Shown here piece after piece: positions 35,834-44,468 of a stretch of 64,000 bases of DNA. Both the position numbers and the translations under genes were made by a program. Numbering within the stretch: the stretch's first letter is position 1; each line of letters starts with the position of its first letter. This stretch comes from Paenibacillus harenae (GTDB lineage: Bacteria; Bacillota; Bacilli; Paenibacillales; Paenibacillaceae). The stretch spans positions 558,001-622,000 of the forward strand of contig NZ_JAUSST010000001.1 in assembly GCF_030812415.1 (NCBI RefSeq), given 5' to 3'. Under the pieces are notes generated by a model. It did no database searches, was not told the origin of the DNA, and was given only the letters and a program-made list of their open reading frames with translations.

Positions 35834-36553
35834 ATACGCATACAAATCTCCGAGCGTCGTAATGTTCCGCTCTAATATACGGGTCAAATAATTTTGCCAT
35901 AGCTTCGCTGTCATCAGCGAATCCTGAAGCGCGTGGTGACGGTCGACAATGTCGATGCCGCAGCTATCGAGCAGATCATCGAGCGCGTAGCTGTCACGCT
36001 TCGGCTCGAGCCACTTGGCGACCATCATCGTATCCAGCACGCGATGATTCAGATTCACCTTCGACGTACGCCATAACGCCGCATTCAAGAACTGTTTGTC
36101 ATGTCCTGCGGCATGCGCGACAAGCAGGCGCTTGCCCACGAACTCCATAAAGTCATGAAGCACTTGCATCAGATCAGGCGCATCCTGCGCCATCTCATTC
36201 GTTATGCCGGTCAGCTCCACAATCGACTTCGGTATCTTTCGCTTCGGATTAACGAGGCTGTAGAACGTATTCGTCTCATGCACCTCGACACCTTGCATAA
36301 GCACCGCTCCGAATGAAATGATCTCATCGCCATTATTCGGATAGAAGCCCGTCGTCTCCAAATCGAAGATAACGACCTCCAGCTCCTTAAGAGGCATATC
36401 CAGCATCGATTGCTTGCGCTGCTCCTTATTGACCGATCTAATAAACGCCATTTGCTGTGCATTTTGAGAGCCTAACATAGAAGCGATGGCAGGCGTAAAT
36501 CCTCCCATTTTGTATAGGTTCCACATGCGACCGACGCCTTTTTGTTCCTTCAT
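35819..36553 (-). CDS. DnaQ-type 3'-5' exonuclease
   Basis: 244 residues. Residues about 55-230 form a DEDDh exonuclease: FDLETTGFYP (motif I), LLVAHAAGHDKQFL (motif II) and HHALQDSLMTAKLW (motif III, His and Asp). The first 55 residues are outside the domain. It is the last gene of a likely amt-DUF294-exonuclease operon; DUF294 nucleotidyltransferases and such exonucleases are also found together in other bacteria. Overlaps the JAMM gene by 15 bases at the 3' end. Confidence 0.88.
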   Translation of the reverse strand: MKEQKGVGRMWNLYKMGGFTPAIASMLGSQNAQQMAFIRSVNKEQRKQSMLDMPLKELEVVIFDLETTGFYPNNGDEIISFGAVLMQGVEVHETNTFYSLVNPKRKIPKSIVELTGITNEMAQDAPDLMQVLHDFMEFVGKRLLVAHAAGHDKQFLNAALWRTSKVNLNHRVLDTMMVAKWLEPKRDSYALDDLLDSCGIDIVDRHHALQDSLMTAKLWQNYLTRILERNITTLGDLYAYLSKH

Positions 36554-36568
36554 TATAACTCCACCGCC

Positions 36569-37636
36569 TTACATTAGCCTACCCATTGTCTTCTTCATGA
36601 CCAGGCGCTGCAGCCTCTTGCCGATACGCAGGCTGCTCTTCAGCTCATCCGCCATTTCCTTCGTCAGCTTACTGCTCGAAATCTTGCCATTGTTGGCATA
36701 GAAGCCGTTTTCCATCCGTTCGGTCGTCATGAGCCGCAGCCGCAAGAAGATACGAAAGGCTTGTTCATATTGTCGCGCATCGGCTTCCGGCAGTACACCA
36801 GTCTGCACGAGCCTCTTAATGCGCTCTAACGTGGCCGTCTCCCTAATTCCCTTATGAATCGACATCAGCCGGATCGAATTGACCATTGGAATATAGGCGC
36901 CATACTTAATGTCCAAGCTGCCGGCATCCGCTCCGTACCGCTCCTTCAGCAAATGGCCGAAAACGCCGAGAAGCACTTTATGCCTCATCGTATTCTCAAG
37001 CATTCGCCTTACGATAATCGGATGATTAAGCATATCGGTAAAAAAACAATCTTTAAACGCGTCTACCAAATCTTGATTTCCATAAACGCCGCGCCCGTCT
37101 GCTACGATAAGCAAATAACGAACCGATTCCCAAGCCGGTTCCTCAAACCAATGGCCCAGCTTCGCCCGCCATTCGGATAACGAGAGACACCATTCCGAAT
37201 TGTTGCTAAGCACGTTCCCCTCGCAAGGCGGATAACCGCTTGTCTGGAGATTTCCGACAATAATGTCCGTTAATTGCTTAAAATATTGCTTTACTTCCGC
37301 CGAATCAGACACTGGATCTTCGTAGACAACGCCGCTGTCTTGATCGCTGGACAATGTTTGCTCTTTCCGACCGCCGCTGCCGAACAACAGATACGCATAA
37401 GGCACGGGGGGAGAACCCATCCCCATCCGTGCCATCTGCGTCTCTGCGAGTGCAACGGCCCGGCTAATAACCGCGTCGTGCATCTCGTTCAGATAATCAT
37501 TAAATTGTTCGACCGGACGCGTTGGGAGAAGAGCCTCCATCTGCTCATGTACCTGATCCCGCAAGCTTCGCAGCTCCTCCACTTGATCGGCCGAGCCGAT
37601 CCGTGCAAGCAGCTGGGTCCACACCGGATCACCCAT
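36569..37636 (-). CDS. DUF294 nucleotidyltransferase-like protein
   Basis: 355 residues. The nucleotidyltransferase part carries LLFGSGGRKEQTLSSDQDSG, with GS...D-x-D like GlnD, and the C-terminal half is the helical DUF294 substrate-binding domain. Unlike many relatives it lacks CBS and cyclic-nucleotide-binding domains, though a coiled N-terminal part (1-75) is present. GlnD-like enzymes uridylylate PII proteins; the gene sits 48 bases after amt, but no PII gene is visible, so a link to ammonium control is a guess. GAAGGGAG precedes the ATG. Confidence 0.85.
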   Translation of the reverse strand: MGDPVWTQLLARIGSADQVEELRSLRDQVHEQMEALLPTRPVEQFNDYLNEMHDAVISRAVALAETQMARMGMGSPPVPYAYLLFGSGGRKEQTLSSDQDSGVVYEDPVSDSAEVKQYFKQLTDIIVGNLQTSGYPPCEGNVLSNNSEWCLSLSEWRAKLGHWFEEPAWESVRYLLIVADGRGVYGNQDLVDAFKDCFFTDMLNHPIIVRRMLENTMRHKVLLGVFGHLLKERYGADAGSLDIKYGAYIPMVNSIRLMSIHKGIRETATLERIKRLVQTGVLPEADARQYEQAFRIFLRLRLMTTERMENGFYANNGKISSSKLTKEMADELKSSLRIGKRLQRLVMKKTMGRLM

Positions 37637-37684
37637 CTGATGCCTCTCCCTTCGGTCAGTCCTTCATGATAGTTAATGGATGGA

Positions 37685-39055
37685 TTACCCTTGAATATGT
37701 TTATCCGATTTTTTCATTTGTTCCGGGTAACCATAAGCGCCGTGCTCGCTAAGGTCAAGACCGATAATTTCTTGTTCTTCCGTTACGCGGAAGCCCATGA
37801 TAAGTTTCATCACGCCAAGAACAAGGAACGAAGCGGCAAGTACGAATGCGCCAACTACGACAACGGATTCGAATTGAATCCATAATTGATGCCAACTGCC
37901 CGTGTCGATAAGTCCGCCTCTACCCGTGTTAAGTCTAGTTGCTAGTTCTTCCGTTGCGAAGATACCGTTGGCAAGCGTACCCCAGATACCTGCTGCGCCG
38001 TGAACGGACAAAGCGTAGATTGGATCGTCGACTTTGATTTTCTCGAAAAACTTCACGCTGTAGAATACGAGAACGCCTGCTACCAAACCGATAACAACTG
38101 CCGCCCAAGGATCTACGAATGCGCAAGATGCTGTAATGGCTACGAGACCTGCAAGCGTACCGTTTAGCATCGTCGTGATATCAGCTTTGCCTGTTACTGC
38201 CCATGAGATAAGAAGCGCAGCTACGCCGCCGGCGCCGGCGCCGAGCATCGTGTTGAAAGCAACGAAACCGAAGAAGCCGTCGCCGACCGATACGGTCGAT
38301 CCCGCGTTGAAACCGAACCAGCCAACCCATAGAAGCAATACGGAAAGGGCAGTGAATACTTGGTTATGTCCCAAAATCTCGTTCGCCGAGCCGTCTTTGT
38401 TGAACTTGCCGATACGAGGCTTAAGTAGTACGGTTGCCGCGAACGCCGCAAGAGCACCCGTTAAGTGAACGACAGTCGAGCCCGCGAAATCTTGCGCTCC
38501 ATCATCGAACAGCCAGCCGCCGCCCCAGATCCAGTGAGCAACCGTTGGGTAAATAATAGCAATGAAAAATACGGTAAATACAACATATGATGCAAGTTTA
38601 GCGCGTTCCGCGAAGCCGCCCCAAGCGATCGAAAGCGATACCGCCGCGAATGCGAGTTGGAACAGGAAGAAGATCGTGCTAGGCAGGCCGTTTTCTACGC
38701 TTGCCTTCGCCGGATCGAAGAAGAAGTCTCCCCAGCCGAACAATGCGTTCATGCCGTTGTCTGCGTTGGCTCCGCCGAAAGCAAAGCCGTAACCGAATGC
38801 CCAATAAATAATAGCTGCCAGGCCGGTTGTAAAGATCGTCTTGCCGGCAACGTGGCCTGCGTTCTTCATACGAGTCGAGCCTGTTTCAAGAAGAATGAAT
38901 CCGCCTTGCATAAGTAATACAAGGATGAATGATAGCATAACCCAAAGTGCATTCAACCCCATGTTGAGCGTTGCTCCGGAAGGGTCTTCCGCAAAAGCCA
39001 TTGCCGGGAATAAAAGCGTTAATGCACCAAAAGCCAAGACCGTTTTCTTAATCAA
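37685..39055 (-). CDS. amt: Ammonium transporter, Amt family
   Basis: 456 residues with a cleavable-looking signal (MIKKTVLAFGALTLLFPAMA) and eleven membrane segments. WVMLSFILVLLMQGGFILLETG, the FAGSTVVHLTGA segment and the pore histidines in VHLTGA and SVHGAAGIWG are standard. The start is TTG at 39055 with AAAGGAG eight bases upstream; an in-frame start at 39112 lies inside the promoter -10 box. Most Bacillus pair amt with a PII gene glnK; here DUF294 and exonuclease genes follow instead. Confidence 0.93.
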   Translation of the reverse strand: MIKKTVLAFGALTLLFPAMAFAEDPSGATLNMGLNALWVMLSFILVLLMQGGFILLETGSTRMKNAGHVAGKTIFTTGLAAIIYWAFGYGFAFGGANADNGMNALFGWGDFFFDPAKASVENGLPSTIFFLFQLAFAAVSLSIAWGGFAERAKLASYVVFTVFFIAIIYPTVAHWIWGGGWLFDDGAQDFAGSTVVHLTGALAAFAATVLLKPRIGKFNKDGSANEILGHNQVFTALSVLLLWVGWFGFNAGSTVSVGDGFFGFVAFNTMLGAGAGGVAALLISWAVTGKADITTMLNGTLAGLVAITASCAFVDPWAAVVIGLVAGVLVFYSVKFFEKIKVDDPIYALSVHGAAGIWGTLANGIFATEELATRLNTGRGGLIDTGSWHQLWIQFESVVVVGAFVLAASFLVLGVMKLIMGFRVTEEQEIIGLDLSEHGAYGYPEQMKKSDKHIQG

Positions 39056-39110
39056 TTCGACCACTCCTTTAATGTTATGTTTCCTGACGCATGAGGAAAG
39101 ACTTAATGTC

Positions 39111-39139
39111 ATTATAGTCAGAAGTACTCAATTTGACAA
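39111..39139 (-). promoter_or_regulatory. Sigma-A promoter of amt
   Basis: TTGTCA (39139-39134), 17 bases, TATAAT (39116-39111) on the minus strand, about 55 bases before the start codon. Confidence 0.8.
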
Positions 39140-39170
39140 TACGCATTATTCCGTTTTTCGAAAAAAATCT

Positions 39171-39201
39171 AACGTTCGGCACAAAATCTAACACGAACGT
39201 T
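39171..39201 (-). promoter_or_regulatory. Inverted repeat upstream of amt, possible nitrogen-regulator site
   Basis: AACGTTCG (39171-39178) and CGAACGTT (39194-39201) form an 8-bp dyad. Inside and beside it are two direct copies of TTAGATTTT on the minus strand, one in TGTTAGATTTTG, resembling half of a GlnR/TnrA box (TGTnA-N7-TnACA). The second half is not conserved. The rest of the amt-MerR gap (39202-39407) shows nothing I can name. Confidence 0.35.
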
Positions 39202-39407
39202 AAGCTTTTTTACCATTCCTCACCAAAAAGGATTATGAAGGCATCTCATTCTTCGCGTTTAGCCTTGATTAATAGAATAGAGAACTCAAAAACGACAGTA
39301 TCATCCATCTAGTAGTATAGTCGCATGGCAGGTTTGACTGCGCGGATACTTACTATTATCATATTTATTATAGAAGAGAGTATTCGCTAATGAAGGAAGG
39401 TGTTGTT

Positions 39408-39848
39408 ATGGAAGGTGCAGCTTTATACCGGATCGGAGAATTATCCAAGCTTGCGCAAATGAGTCAGAGAACGCTTGATTATTACACGTCGATCGGCTTA
39501 ATCGAGCCAGCGGAGCGTTCAGCCAAAAATTATCGCCTGTACGCCCATGAGACGCTGCTCCGCTTGGAGCGTATTGAACAAATGAAAAAAGATAAATATA
39601 CATTAGAAGAGATAAAGGCGAACTTAAAGACTTGGAGCAAAGTAACGCCCGAGGAACAGATATCCCTGCGGCTCGCCGACCTCCATCATCAATTAAGCCA
39701 GCTGGAGCGCCAGGTGAAGGAACTGGAGCCCGATATTAAGAAGCTGAAGCCAAGACAGGCCAATCAATTGTATACACGCCTCGTTCCTCAGACCGCGGCT
39801 TGCATCGAAGCGTTGATGCTGCTTATGAATAAAGGACCTTTTATGTAA
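39408..39848 (+). CDS. MerR-family regulator
   Basis: 147 residues. The N-terminal winged helix YRIGELSKLAQMSQRTLDYY and IGLIEPAERSAKNYRLY is the MerR DNA-binding signature; a long coiled-coil helix follows (about 70-120, LHHQLSQLERQVKELEPDIKK). No cysteine cluster for metal sensing is present. GGAAGG before ATG 39408 decides the start over an ATG at 39390. The yugP remnant follows by 46 bases. Target and signal unknown. Confidence 0.87.
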   Translation: MEGAALYRIGELSKLAQMSQRTLDYYTSIGLIEPAERSAKNYRLYAHETLLRLERIEQMKKDKYTLEEIKANLKTWSKVTPEEQISLRLADLHHQLSQLERQVKELEPDIKKLKPRQANQLYTRLVPQTAACIEALMLLMNKGPFM

Positions 39849-39894
39849 TCCGATTTCTTGCAGCAATGTCAGTCTTATATGGAGGAATGCGTCC

Positions 39895-40331
39895 GTGCTG
39901 CCGTTTCACCCGATGGATTCAATGATTTTGGTTGCATTTGCCGTTTGCATCTGTGCTCAATTCCGCGTCAAGGGCACGTTCAGCAAATGGTCGCGCACGC
40001 CAGCCGCACGGGGCCTTACCGGCTACGAAGCCGCTCGGCTGCTTCTCGATGCGAGCGGACTTCGCAACGTGCCCATAGAGCCTGTCAGAAGCTCTCTGAC
40101 CGACCATTACGACCCGGTTCATCGAATAGTACGTTTATCGGCCGTCAACTTCGCTTCCGCCACCGCCCCCTTCCTATTTTTAGCGGTTCTATTGTTCACT
40201 TCGTCAACCTTAATTGCGGTAATGCCAAAGTACTGAACGCAGCAGCATTCACCTGCGTGGCGGCTGCGCTCGTCTCCTTTCCAAAACTTCCCAAATGCAT
40301 CATGATATTCACTTCCAGACGCGATGAATAA
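39895..40331 (+). pseudogene. Remnant of YugP-type zinc metallopeptidase with internal deletions
   Basis: The gene begins at a GTG with TGGAGGAAT upstream and encodes a good YugP N-terminus (DSMILVAFAVCICAQFRVKG, then LTGYEAARLLLDASGL and LTDHYDPVHRIVRLS). It then jumps directly to a mid-protein membrane stretch, NFASATAPFLFLAVLLF, skipping the region that in intact homologues holds the HEVGH zinc site. The frame stops at 40236, but the plus frame -1 relative continues as KVLNAAAFTCVAAALVS and ends IFTSRRDE at 40331, like the normal YugP C-terminus. So at least two internal deletions, one shifting the frame, are inferred; about 440 bases remain of an expected 690 or so. Confidence 0.8.
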
Positions 40332-40339
40332 GCACGCAA

Positions 40340-40381
40340 GAAAAAAGGCTTCCTCGGCTATTGGCGCCAAAGAAGCCTTTC
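40340..40381. terminator. Terminator between the yugP remnant and the LysR gene
   Basis: AAAGGCTTC and GAAGCCTTT pair around a 19-base loop; TTTTTTC follows on the minus strand. Confidence 0.8.
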
Positions 40382-40393
40382 GAATGTCATCTG

Positions 40394-41293
40394 CTATTGA
40401 TGGCGACGGTCATTGAAATAACGAATAAGAAAACCGTGGAAAACTTTGGCCACTAGGGGCAGCTTCTCATTCGTACGGCGAATAAGTCCGATCGTCCTTG
40501 TCACCTGCGGATTGTTGATCCGCACCTTGGCAGGTTGAAGAGGTCCCGTGTAGTGGAGCGCCATCTCAGGCAGCAAACTGACGCCCATACCAGCGGCTAC
40601 AAGTCCGCGAATCGTATCCGTCTCTTCGCCCTCGAATCCGATATTCGGCGTAAAACCAGCCCGCTGACACGCCTCCCATACGATCGGGCGAAGCGAATAG
40701 CCTTCACTGAACAGCACGAACGTCTCATGCTCAAGCTGCTTGAGATCAATGGCCGATTCATCGGATAGCGGATGACCCGGAGGAAGTATGGCATATAACT
40801 CTTCGGTCAACAGTACTTCACCGCATACGAATTCGTGATCGCCGGGGAATGGCGAAATGAATGCAAGATCGATCTCGCCTTTGATCATATCGCGAATAAG
40901 CGACGGATACATCCCTTGCTTGAAGCGAAACTTCACGTTCGGATACAGCTTGCGGAACGCTGCAACGACTTGAGGAATTAACGAGATGCCTAAGCTATGG
41001 GGAAACCCGAGCCTAATCTCGCCCTTCTCCGGATCAAGGAACTCGTGAATCTCCACGACCGCCCGCTCCAAATCCGCCAATATCGCCTCGGCGCGCTTCA
41101 AGAACAGCTGCCCCACTTGGGTCAGCTGTAAGTTCCGGCCTTTCTGAACGAAGAGCTTGACGCCAAGTTCCTCTTCCAGCTGATGAATTTGGCGGCTGAC
41201 CGCCGATTGCGCAACGTGCAGCTCCTCGGCTGCTTGCGTTACATGCTCTTTCTTTGCTACCTTAACAAAATAATAAAGCTGACGAAGTTCCAT
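40394..41293 (-). CDS. LysR-family transcription regulator (GltC-like)
   Basis: 299 residues. The winged helix MELRQLYYFVKVAKKEHVTQ and AAEELHVAQSAVSRQIHQLE is followed by a periplasmic-binding-like effector domain (about 90-290). The N-terminus is close to B. subtilis GltC, the glutamate-synthase activator, as I remember it, but no gltAB genes are in the window. It could also belong to the wider CynR/YwqM-like group. No divergently transcribed target is adjacent. Confidence 0.85.
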   Translation of the reverse strand: MELRQLYYFVKVAKKEHVTQAAEELHVAQSAVSRQIHQLEEELGVKLFVQKGRNLQLTQVGQLFLKRAEAILADLERAVVEIHEFLDPEKGEIRLGFPHSLGISLIPQVVAAFRKLYPNVKFRFKQGMYPSLIRDMIKGEIDLAFISPFPGDHEFVCGEVLLTEELYAILPPGHPLSDESAIDLKQLEHETFVLFSEGYSLRPIVWEACQRAGFTPNIGFEGEETDTIRGLVAAGMGVSLLPEMALHYTGPLQPAKVRINNPQVTRTIGLIRRTNEKLPLVAKVFHGFLIRYFNDRRHQ

Positions 41294-41360
41294 CTAGGTT
41301 TATCTCTCTCCCGTCACGGACCCTTGAATAGTTTTGTCGTTCATTGTTCACTAACCTTGC

Positions 41361-42005
41361 CTAGCGCCCAACACGCTGCTTGCGCACCATGCTGCGGTCG
41401 AACCCGTTATATAGCAGGAAGCCTGCAGCTCCCCCGCCAACATGCGCCCACAGATCGACGCTCGGCACGAGAAACGAATAAATGACTCCGAATATAAGAA
41501 TCATATAGACCGTCTTCCGCGAGCTCTCGTCGAGCCATGCCCTTCGGAATAACGATAAATAAAGAAACGCTCCGAATACGCCGTAGATCGCGCCCGAGGC
41601 ACCTACCGACACCTGCGCTCCACCATCCTGTAGCGTCTGTATCCATGCGCTTGCGAGATTGCCGGCAATGCCGCACAGCAGGTAGAAGACTATATATTTC
41701 GGCGTTCGAAGCAGCCTCTCGAGCGGTGGCGCGAAGATGAGCAGAGAGAACATATTATACAGCAAATGCTCCAAACCCGAGTGCATGAACATGGATGTTA
41801 AATATCGCCATGGATGCTCCATACCATACGGATCCGTTATCGGCTTGGTTACAAAAGCGCCGAAATCGATCGCGTGGTAAGCATCGTTCGGATTGCCATT
41901 GATTGCGATGACGATAAAGTACACGATGTTTAGCGCAATGATCGCAGCTGTAGCCGGATATATCCTTAAATATTCGCGGAAACTTTCGTAACGCAAAAAA
42001 ATCAT
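41361..42005 (-). CDS. Rhomboid-family intramembrane serine protease
   Basis: 214 residues with six membrane segments. The active site is complete: S137 in [10 protein letters not shown] and H188 in [12 protein letters not shown]; the [17 protein letters not shown] loop-helix 2 segment is typical. The protein lacks extra domains. ATG 42005 (after GGGGCTGAAATG) is preferred over in-frame starts further up that overlap tpx. Substrates unknown. Confidence 0.88.
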   Translation of the reverse strand: MIFLRYESFREYLRIYPATAAIIALNIVYFIVIAINGNPNDAYHAIDFGAFVTKPITDPYGMEHPWRYLTSMFMHSGLEHLLYNMFSLLIFAPPLERLLRTPKYIVFYLLCGIAGNLASAWIQTLQDGGAQVSVGASGAIYGVFGAFLYLSLFRRAWLDESSRKTVYMILIFGVIYSFLVPSVDLWAHVGGGAAGFLLYNGFDRSMVRKQRVGR

Positions 42006-42034
42006 CATTTCAGCCCCTTTTTCCATCCATGAAT

Positions 42035-42064
42035 TGGACAATGTCGTTTCATTACGATTATAAT
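42035..42064 (+). promoter_or_regulatory. Probable promoter of tpx
   Basis: TGGACA (42035-42040), 18 bases, TATAAT (42059-42064), 42 bases before the start codon. TTATAATGAATTT at the -10 resembles half of a PerR box (TTATAATnATTATAA). Confidence 0.6.
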
Positions 42065-42106
42065 GAATTTGGTATTGACCATTCAAATCGAGGAGGACAT
42101 TCGCAC

Positions 42107-42625
42107 ATGTCACAGGAACGTACAGGAGTTGCAACATTCAAGGGCAACCCGATCACTCTCATCGGCCCGGAACTTAAAGTTGGAGACAAAGCTCCAGACT
42201 TCTCCATTAACAAAAACTTGGTGGAGAACGCATCGCTCGCCGACTACGCAGGTAAAGTCAAGCTCATCAGCGTTGTTCCTTCGATCGACACGGGCGTATG
42301 CGATGCTCAGACGCGCCGTTTCAACGTTGAAGCCGCTTCCCTGGGCGAGAACGTTGCCATTCTTACCGTGAGCGTAGACTTGCCCTTCGCTCAATCCCGC
42401 TGGTGCGGCGCATCCGGCGTAGACAAAGTCGTCCTGCTCTCCGACTACAAAGGGCATAGCTTCGGCGAAGCGTACGGCGTCTACATTAAAGAACTGGGTC
42501 TTGATATGCGTTCGATCTTCGTTATCGATGCGAACGACACGATCCAATACGTCGAGTACTTGCCTGAAATGACGGAGCATCCGAACTACGAGCAAGCGAT
42601 TAGCGCAGTGAAAGCACTTCTGTAA
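42107..42625 (+). CDS. tpx: Thiol peroxidase Tpx
   Basis: Atypical two-cysteine peroxiredoxin, 172 residues, that reduces alkyl and hydrogen peroxides with thioredoxin. The peroxidatic cysteine is C65 ([15 protein letters not shown]) and the resolving one C100 ([11 protein letters not shown]). AGGAGG decides the ATG at 42107; the frame is open further upstream without a ribosome site. A terminator follows. Confidence 0.96.
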   Translation: MSQERTGVATFKGNPITLIGPELKVGDKAPDFSINKNLVENASLADYAGKVKLISVVPSIDTGVCDAQTRRFNVEAASLGENVAILTVSVDLPFAQSRWCGASGVDKVVLLSDYKGHSFGEAYGVYIKELGLDMRSIFVIDANDTIQYVEYLPEMTEHPNYEQAISAVKALL

Positions 42626-42668
42626 GCTACGCGAACTTCATCATACGCAATAAGATGCATGACCGCAA

Positions 42669-42703
42669 ACAAAGCGAGTGAAGGATATCCTTCCTCGCTT
42701 TGT
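42669..42703 (+). terminator. tpx terminator
   Basis: ACAAAGCGAG pairs with CTCGCTTTGT, with an inner GAAGGATATCCTTC stem; CTTTGT follows. Confidence 0.8.
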
Positions 42704-42726
42704 CTTTGTATAGATGTAGTTAACCC

Positions 42727-43119
42727 TTAGCCTGTTACTTTAAACGCCGAAAGCTTCTTGTCCAGTGTCCGATACAGGTCCAAAATAACCCTGTAATTCG
42801 ATCCGAGGTCTCCGAGGGAACCGCGGGATGCCGAATAAATATCAACCGCCGACGTAAGCGGATTGACGCTGATGACGGAAACGGTGATGTCCATCGTTCT
42901 GCCGAATGCTGTACGTTTCTCCAGTACGATCTCTCCTACAGACTGCACCTCATGTAATACCTTGTAGCCCTGCATCTTCTTAAGAGTCGATATAACTTCC
43001 TCCCAAGCCTTCTCCTTCGAGAGCTTGTAGAAATGCGATTTCAGCATTGGATCCTTGGCTCTGTCGCCCGTCTGTTCATGACTGCGCAGCAGCCCGATAA
43101 AGGTCCGCTTCAACAACAA
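42727..43119 (-). CDS. DUF1499-like protein
   Basis: 130 residues. The C-terminal half (about 40-125) contains EVISTLKKMQGYKVL, DITVSVISVNPLTSAVDIYS and SASRGSLGDLGSNYRVI, a pattern like DUF1499, where SxSRxGxxDLGxNxxRI is conserved. The start is one of three consecutive TTG codons after GGAGGGGG. Function unknown; single gene with no close partner. Confidence 0.7.
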   Translation of the reverse strand: MLLKRTFIGLLRSHEQTGDRAKDPMLKSHFYKLSKEKAWEEVISTLKKMQGYKVLHEVQSVGEIVLEKRTAFGRTMDITVSVISVNPLTSAVDIYSASRGSLGDLGSNYRVILDLYRTLDKKLSAFKVTG

Positions 43120-43178
43120 CGATCTCCCCCTCCGAAATCTATGTACATTACTCTATATGATACCATGATTTGTCCCAA

Positions 43179-43238
43179 GCGTAAACGGCATACGCCGTCA
43201 TTGCGGCGTTAGCTATCGTTTCGCGGAGAATTCTAAGC
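43179..43238. repeat. Palindromic GCGAAACGGC repeat (copy 1)
   Basis: GCGTAAACGGC, ATAC, GCCGTC, TTGCGGCG, then CGTTTCGCGGAG and TCTAAGC. Outer arms (GCGnAAACG and CGTTTCGC) and inner arms (ACGGC and GCCGT) are each self-complementary. A further fragment GCGTAAACGGC lies at 43278-43288. Confidence 0.65.
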
Positions 43239-43353
43239 CAAATATAAATGTAATACTTTGTGACTATTAGAATTTAAGCGTAAACGGCTTCGGCGATGCT
43301 GCTTTCCGTATCCGTCCATTGTCCATCCGTCATCAAGACCTGCCCAAGGCATG

Positions 43354-43585
43354 AAAAAAGAGCGTTCACCGGATAAATCCGGCAAAAGCTCCCTTCGATC
43401 AAATAGAAACCCGCCTATGCCGTCCGACTTACATGTTTCTGAACCCGCTCTCGCAGGTGGGTGTCCGCAGAAACGCTTTTGAGATCCCCTTTCGGGGGCT
43501 TGTCAGCTGCGTTCCGATCTAGGTCTCCCGTGAAACAGCCATTGGTTCAAAACAACGAAAAGCCGAAACGAACATCGCAGGATGT
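43354..43585 (-). ncRNA. ssrS: 6S RNA
   Basis: 6S RNA mimics an open promoter and binds sigma-A RNA polymerase in stationary phase. On the minus strand a strong promoter is followed by CCTGCGATGTTCG near the start, TTTTGAACCAATGGC in the middle, and GGACGGCATAGGCGGG near the end. The first and last blocks can pair (ATG with CAT, CCTGC with GGCGGG), as in the GATGTTCG and GGCGGCAT ends of known 6S RNAs. A T-run terminator (43354-43390) ends the unit at about 230 bases including the terminator. No protein frame fits this 500-base gap. Confidence 0.75.
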
Positions 43586-43591
43586 ATTGTT

Positions 43592-43620
43592 ATTATAGTC
43601 TTATCCCATGCAAAAGTAAA
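43592..43620 (-). promoter_or_regulatory. Sigma-A promoter of the 6S RNA gene
   Basis: TTTACT (43620-43615), 17 bases, TATAAT (43597-43592), with a start expected near 43585. Confidence 0.8.
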
Positions 43621-43633
43621 CGCTGACAGGTTG

Positions 43634-44428
43634 TTATTTGTTGGCGTTGTCAGAATCATGCTTAATCAGGTCGACCCGATCAAGCTCCGCTGCTTCCTCG
43701 GCTGCTTCTTCCTCGGCAAGTCGCGCTTTCTCAGCTTGGTCCTGGAGCTTCTGGTAGATCAGGTTGAAGTTCCAATACGATAAGTACGCGATGATGCTCC
43801 CCATGAAGAAGGGGATAAGAAACGTAAATCTTGTGCTGAAGTACATGACTGCGCCGGCCATAATCGCCGTAGACAACGAACGGAACGGCCTGCCTATCGT
43901 AATCAATACGGCATTCTTAAGCAATTGAAACGTTTTCATATGATAGTGAACAAGCATCGAGAAAAAGTTGAACAACGATACAATGAGCAAAATAAGAAAT
44001 GCGACAAAAATGTACGACAATAGGTTCAACTGTTCGCGGTATACGATAAAGTCGACAATCATAATGGCGAGCAGCAGCGTGTAGATGATGCCGCCTAGCA
44101 TGCTCTGCTTGTAATTCTCCTTATAGCTGCGGAAAAAAGTTTTGAACAGCGGGACGTCTACCTCGCCTGTAACCCATTTGCGCGCGACGGCGAACATCGC
44201 TGCAGTAGAAGGGAACAACGTGAAAGGCGCTACGATAGCCATGAAGATAAGCGTCATATAAACTTGGCTTAGCATTTCTGCATCCGTACCCGTTCCCGCA
44301 ATAAGAAGAGTCCAGGCGAAAAATACGAATGGCAGCGAGCAGACAAGCCACAACACATTAATTACCGCTAAACGCATGATCCATTCGGAGATTCGGTAAA
44401 ATCCCCCCATTAGTCCTCTTGGTTCCAT
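43634..44428 (-). CDS. YesL family membrane protein (DUF624)
   Basis: 264 residues with five or six membrane segments. GGFYRISEWIMRLAVINVLWLV and the FPSTAAMFAVARKW segment match the YesL/DUF624 family, often found beside ABC sugar-uptake genes in Paenibacillus. The C-terminus is a charged helix rich in Glu and Ala (EKARLAEEEAAEEAAELD). No sugar transporter is adjacent here. Function unknown. Confidence 0.82.
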   Translation of the reverse strand: MEPRGLMGGFYRISEWIMRLAVINVLWLVCSLPFVFFAWTLLIAGTGTDAEMLSQVYMTLIFMAIVAPFTLFPSTAAMFAVARKWVTGEVDVPLFKTFFRSYKENYKQSMLGGIIYTLLLAIMIVDFIVYREQLNLLSYIFVAFLILLIVSLFNFFSMLVHYHMKTFQLLKNAVLITIGRPFRSLSTAIMAGAVMYFSTRFTFLIPFFMGSIIAYLSYWNFNLIYQKLQDQAEKARLAEEEAAEEAAELDRVDLIKHDSDNANK

Positions 44429-44468
44429 TTGATCTGCCTCCAGATAAGTCCATTCTTAAGAATGCAAG

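Noticed and set aside
39183..39201. Full GlnR/TnrA operator at amt
   Set aside because: TGTTA is followed at the right distance by TGCCG, not TnACA. Kept only as a low-confidence half site.
42059..42072. PerR box at tpx
   Set aside because: Only the left half (TTATAAT) matches; the right half is AATTTGG rather than ATTATAA.
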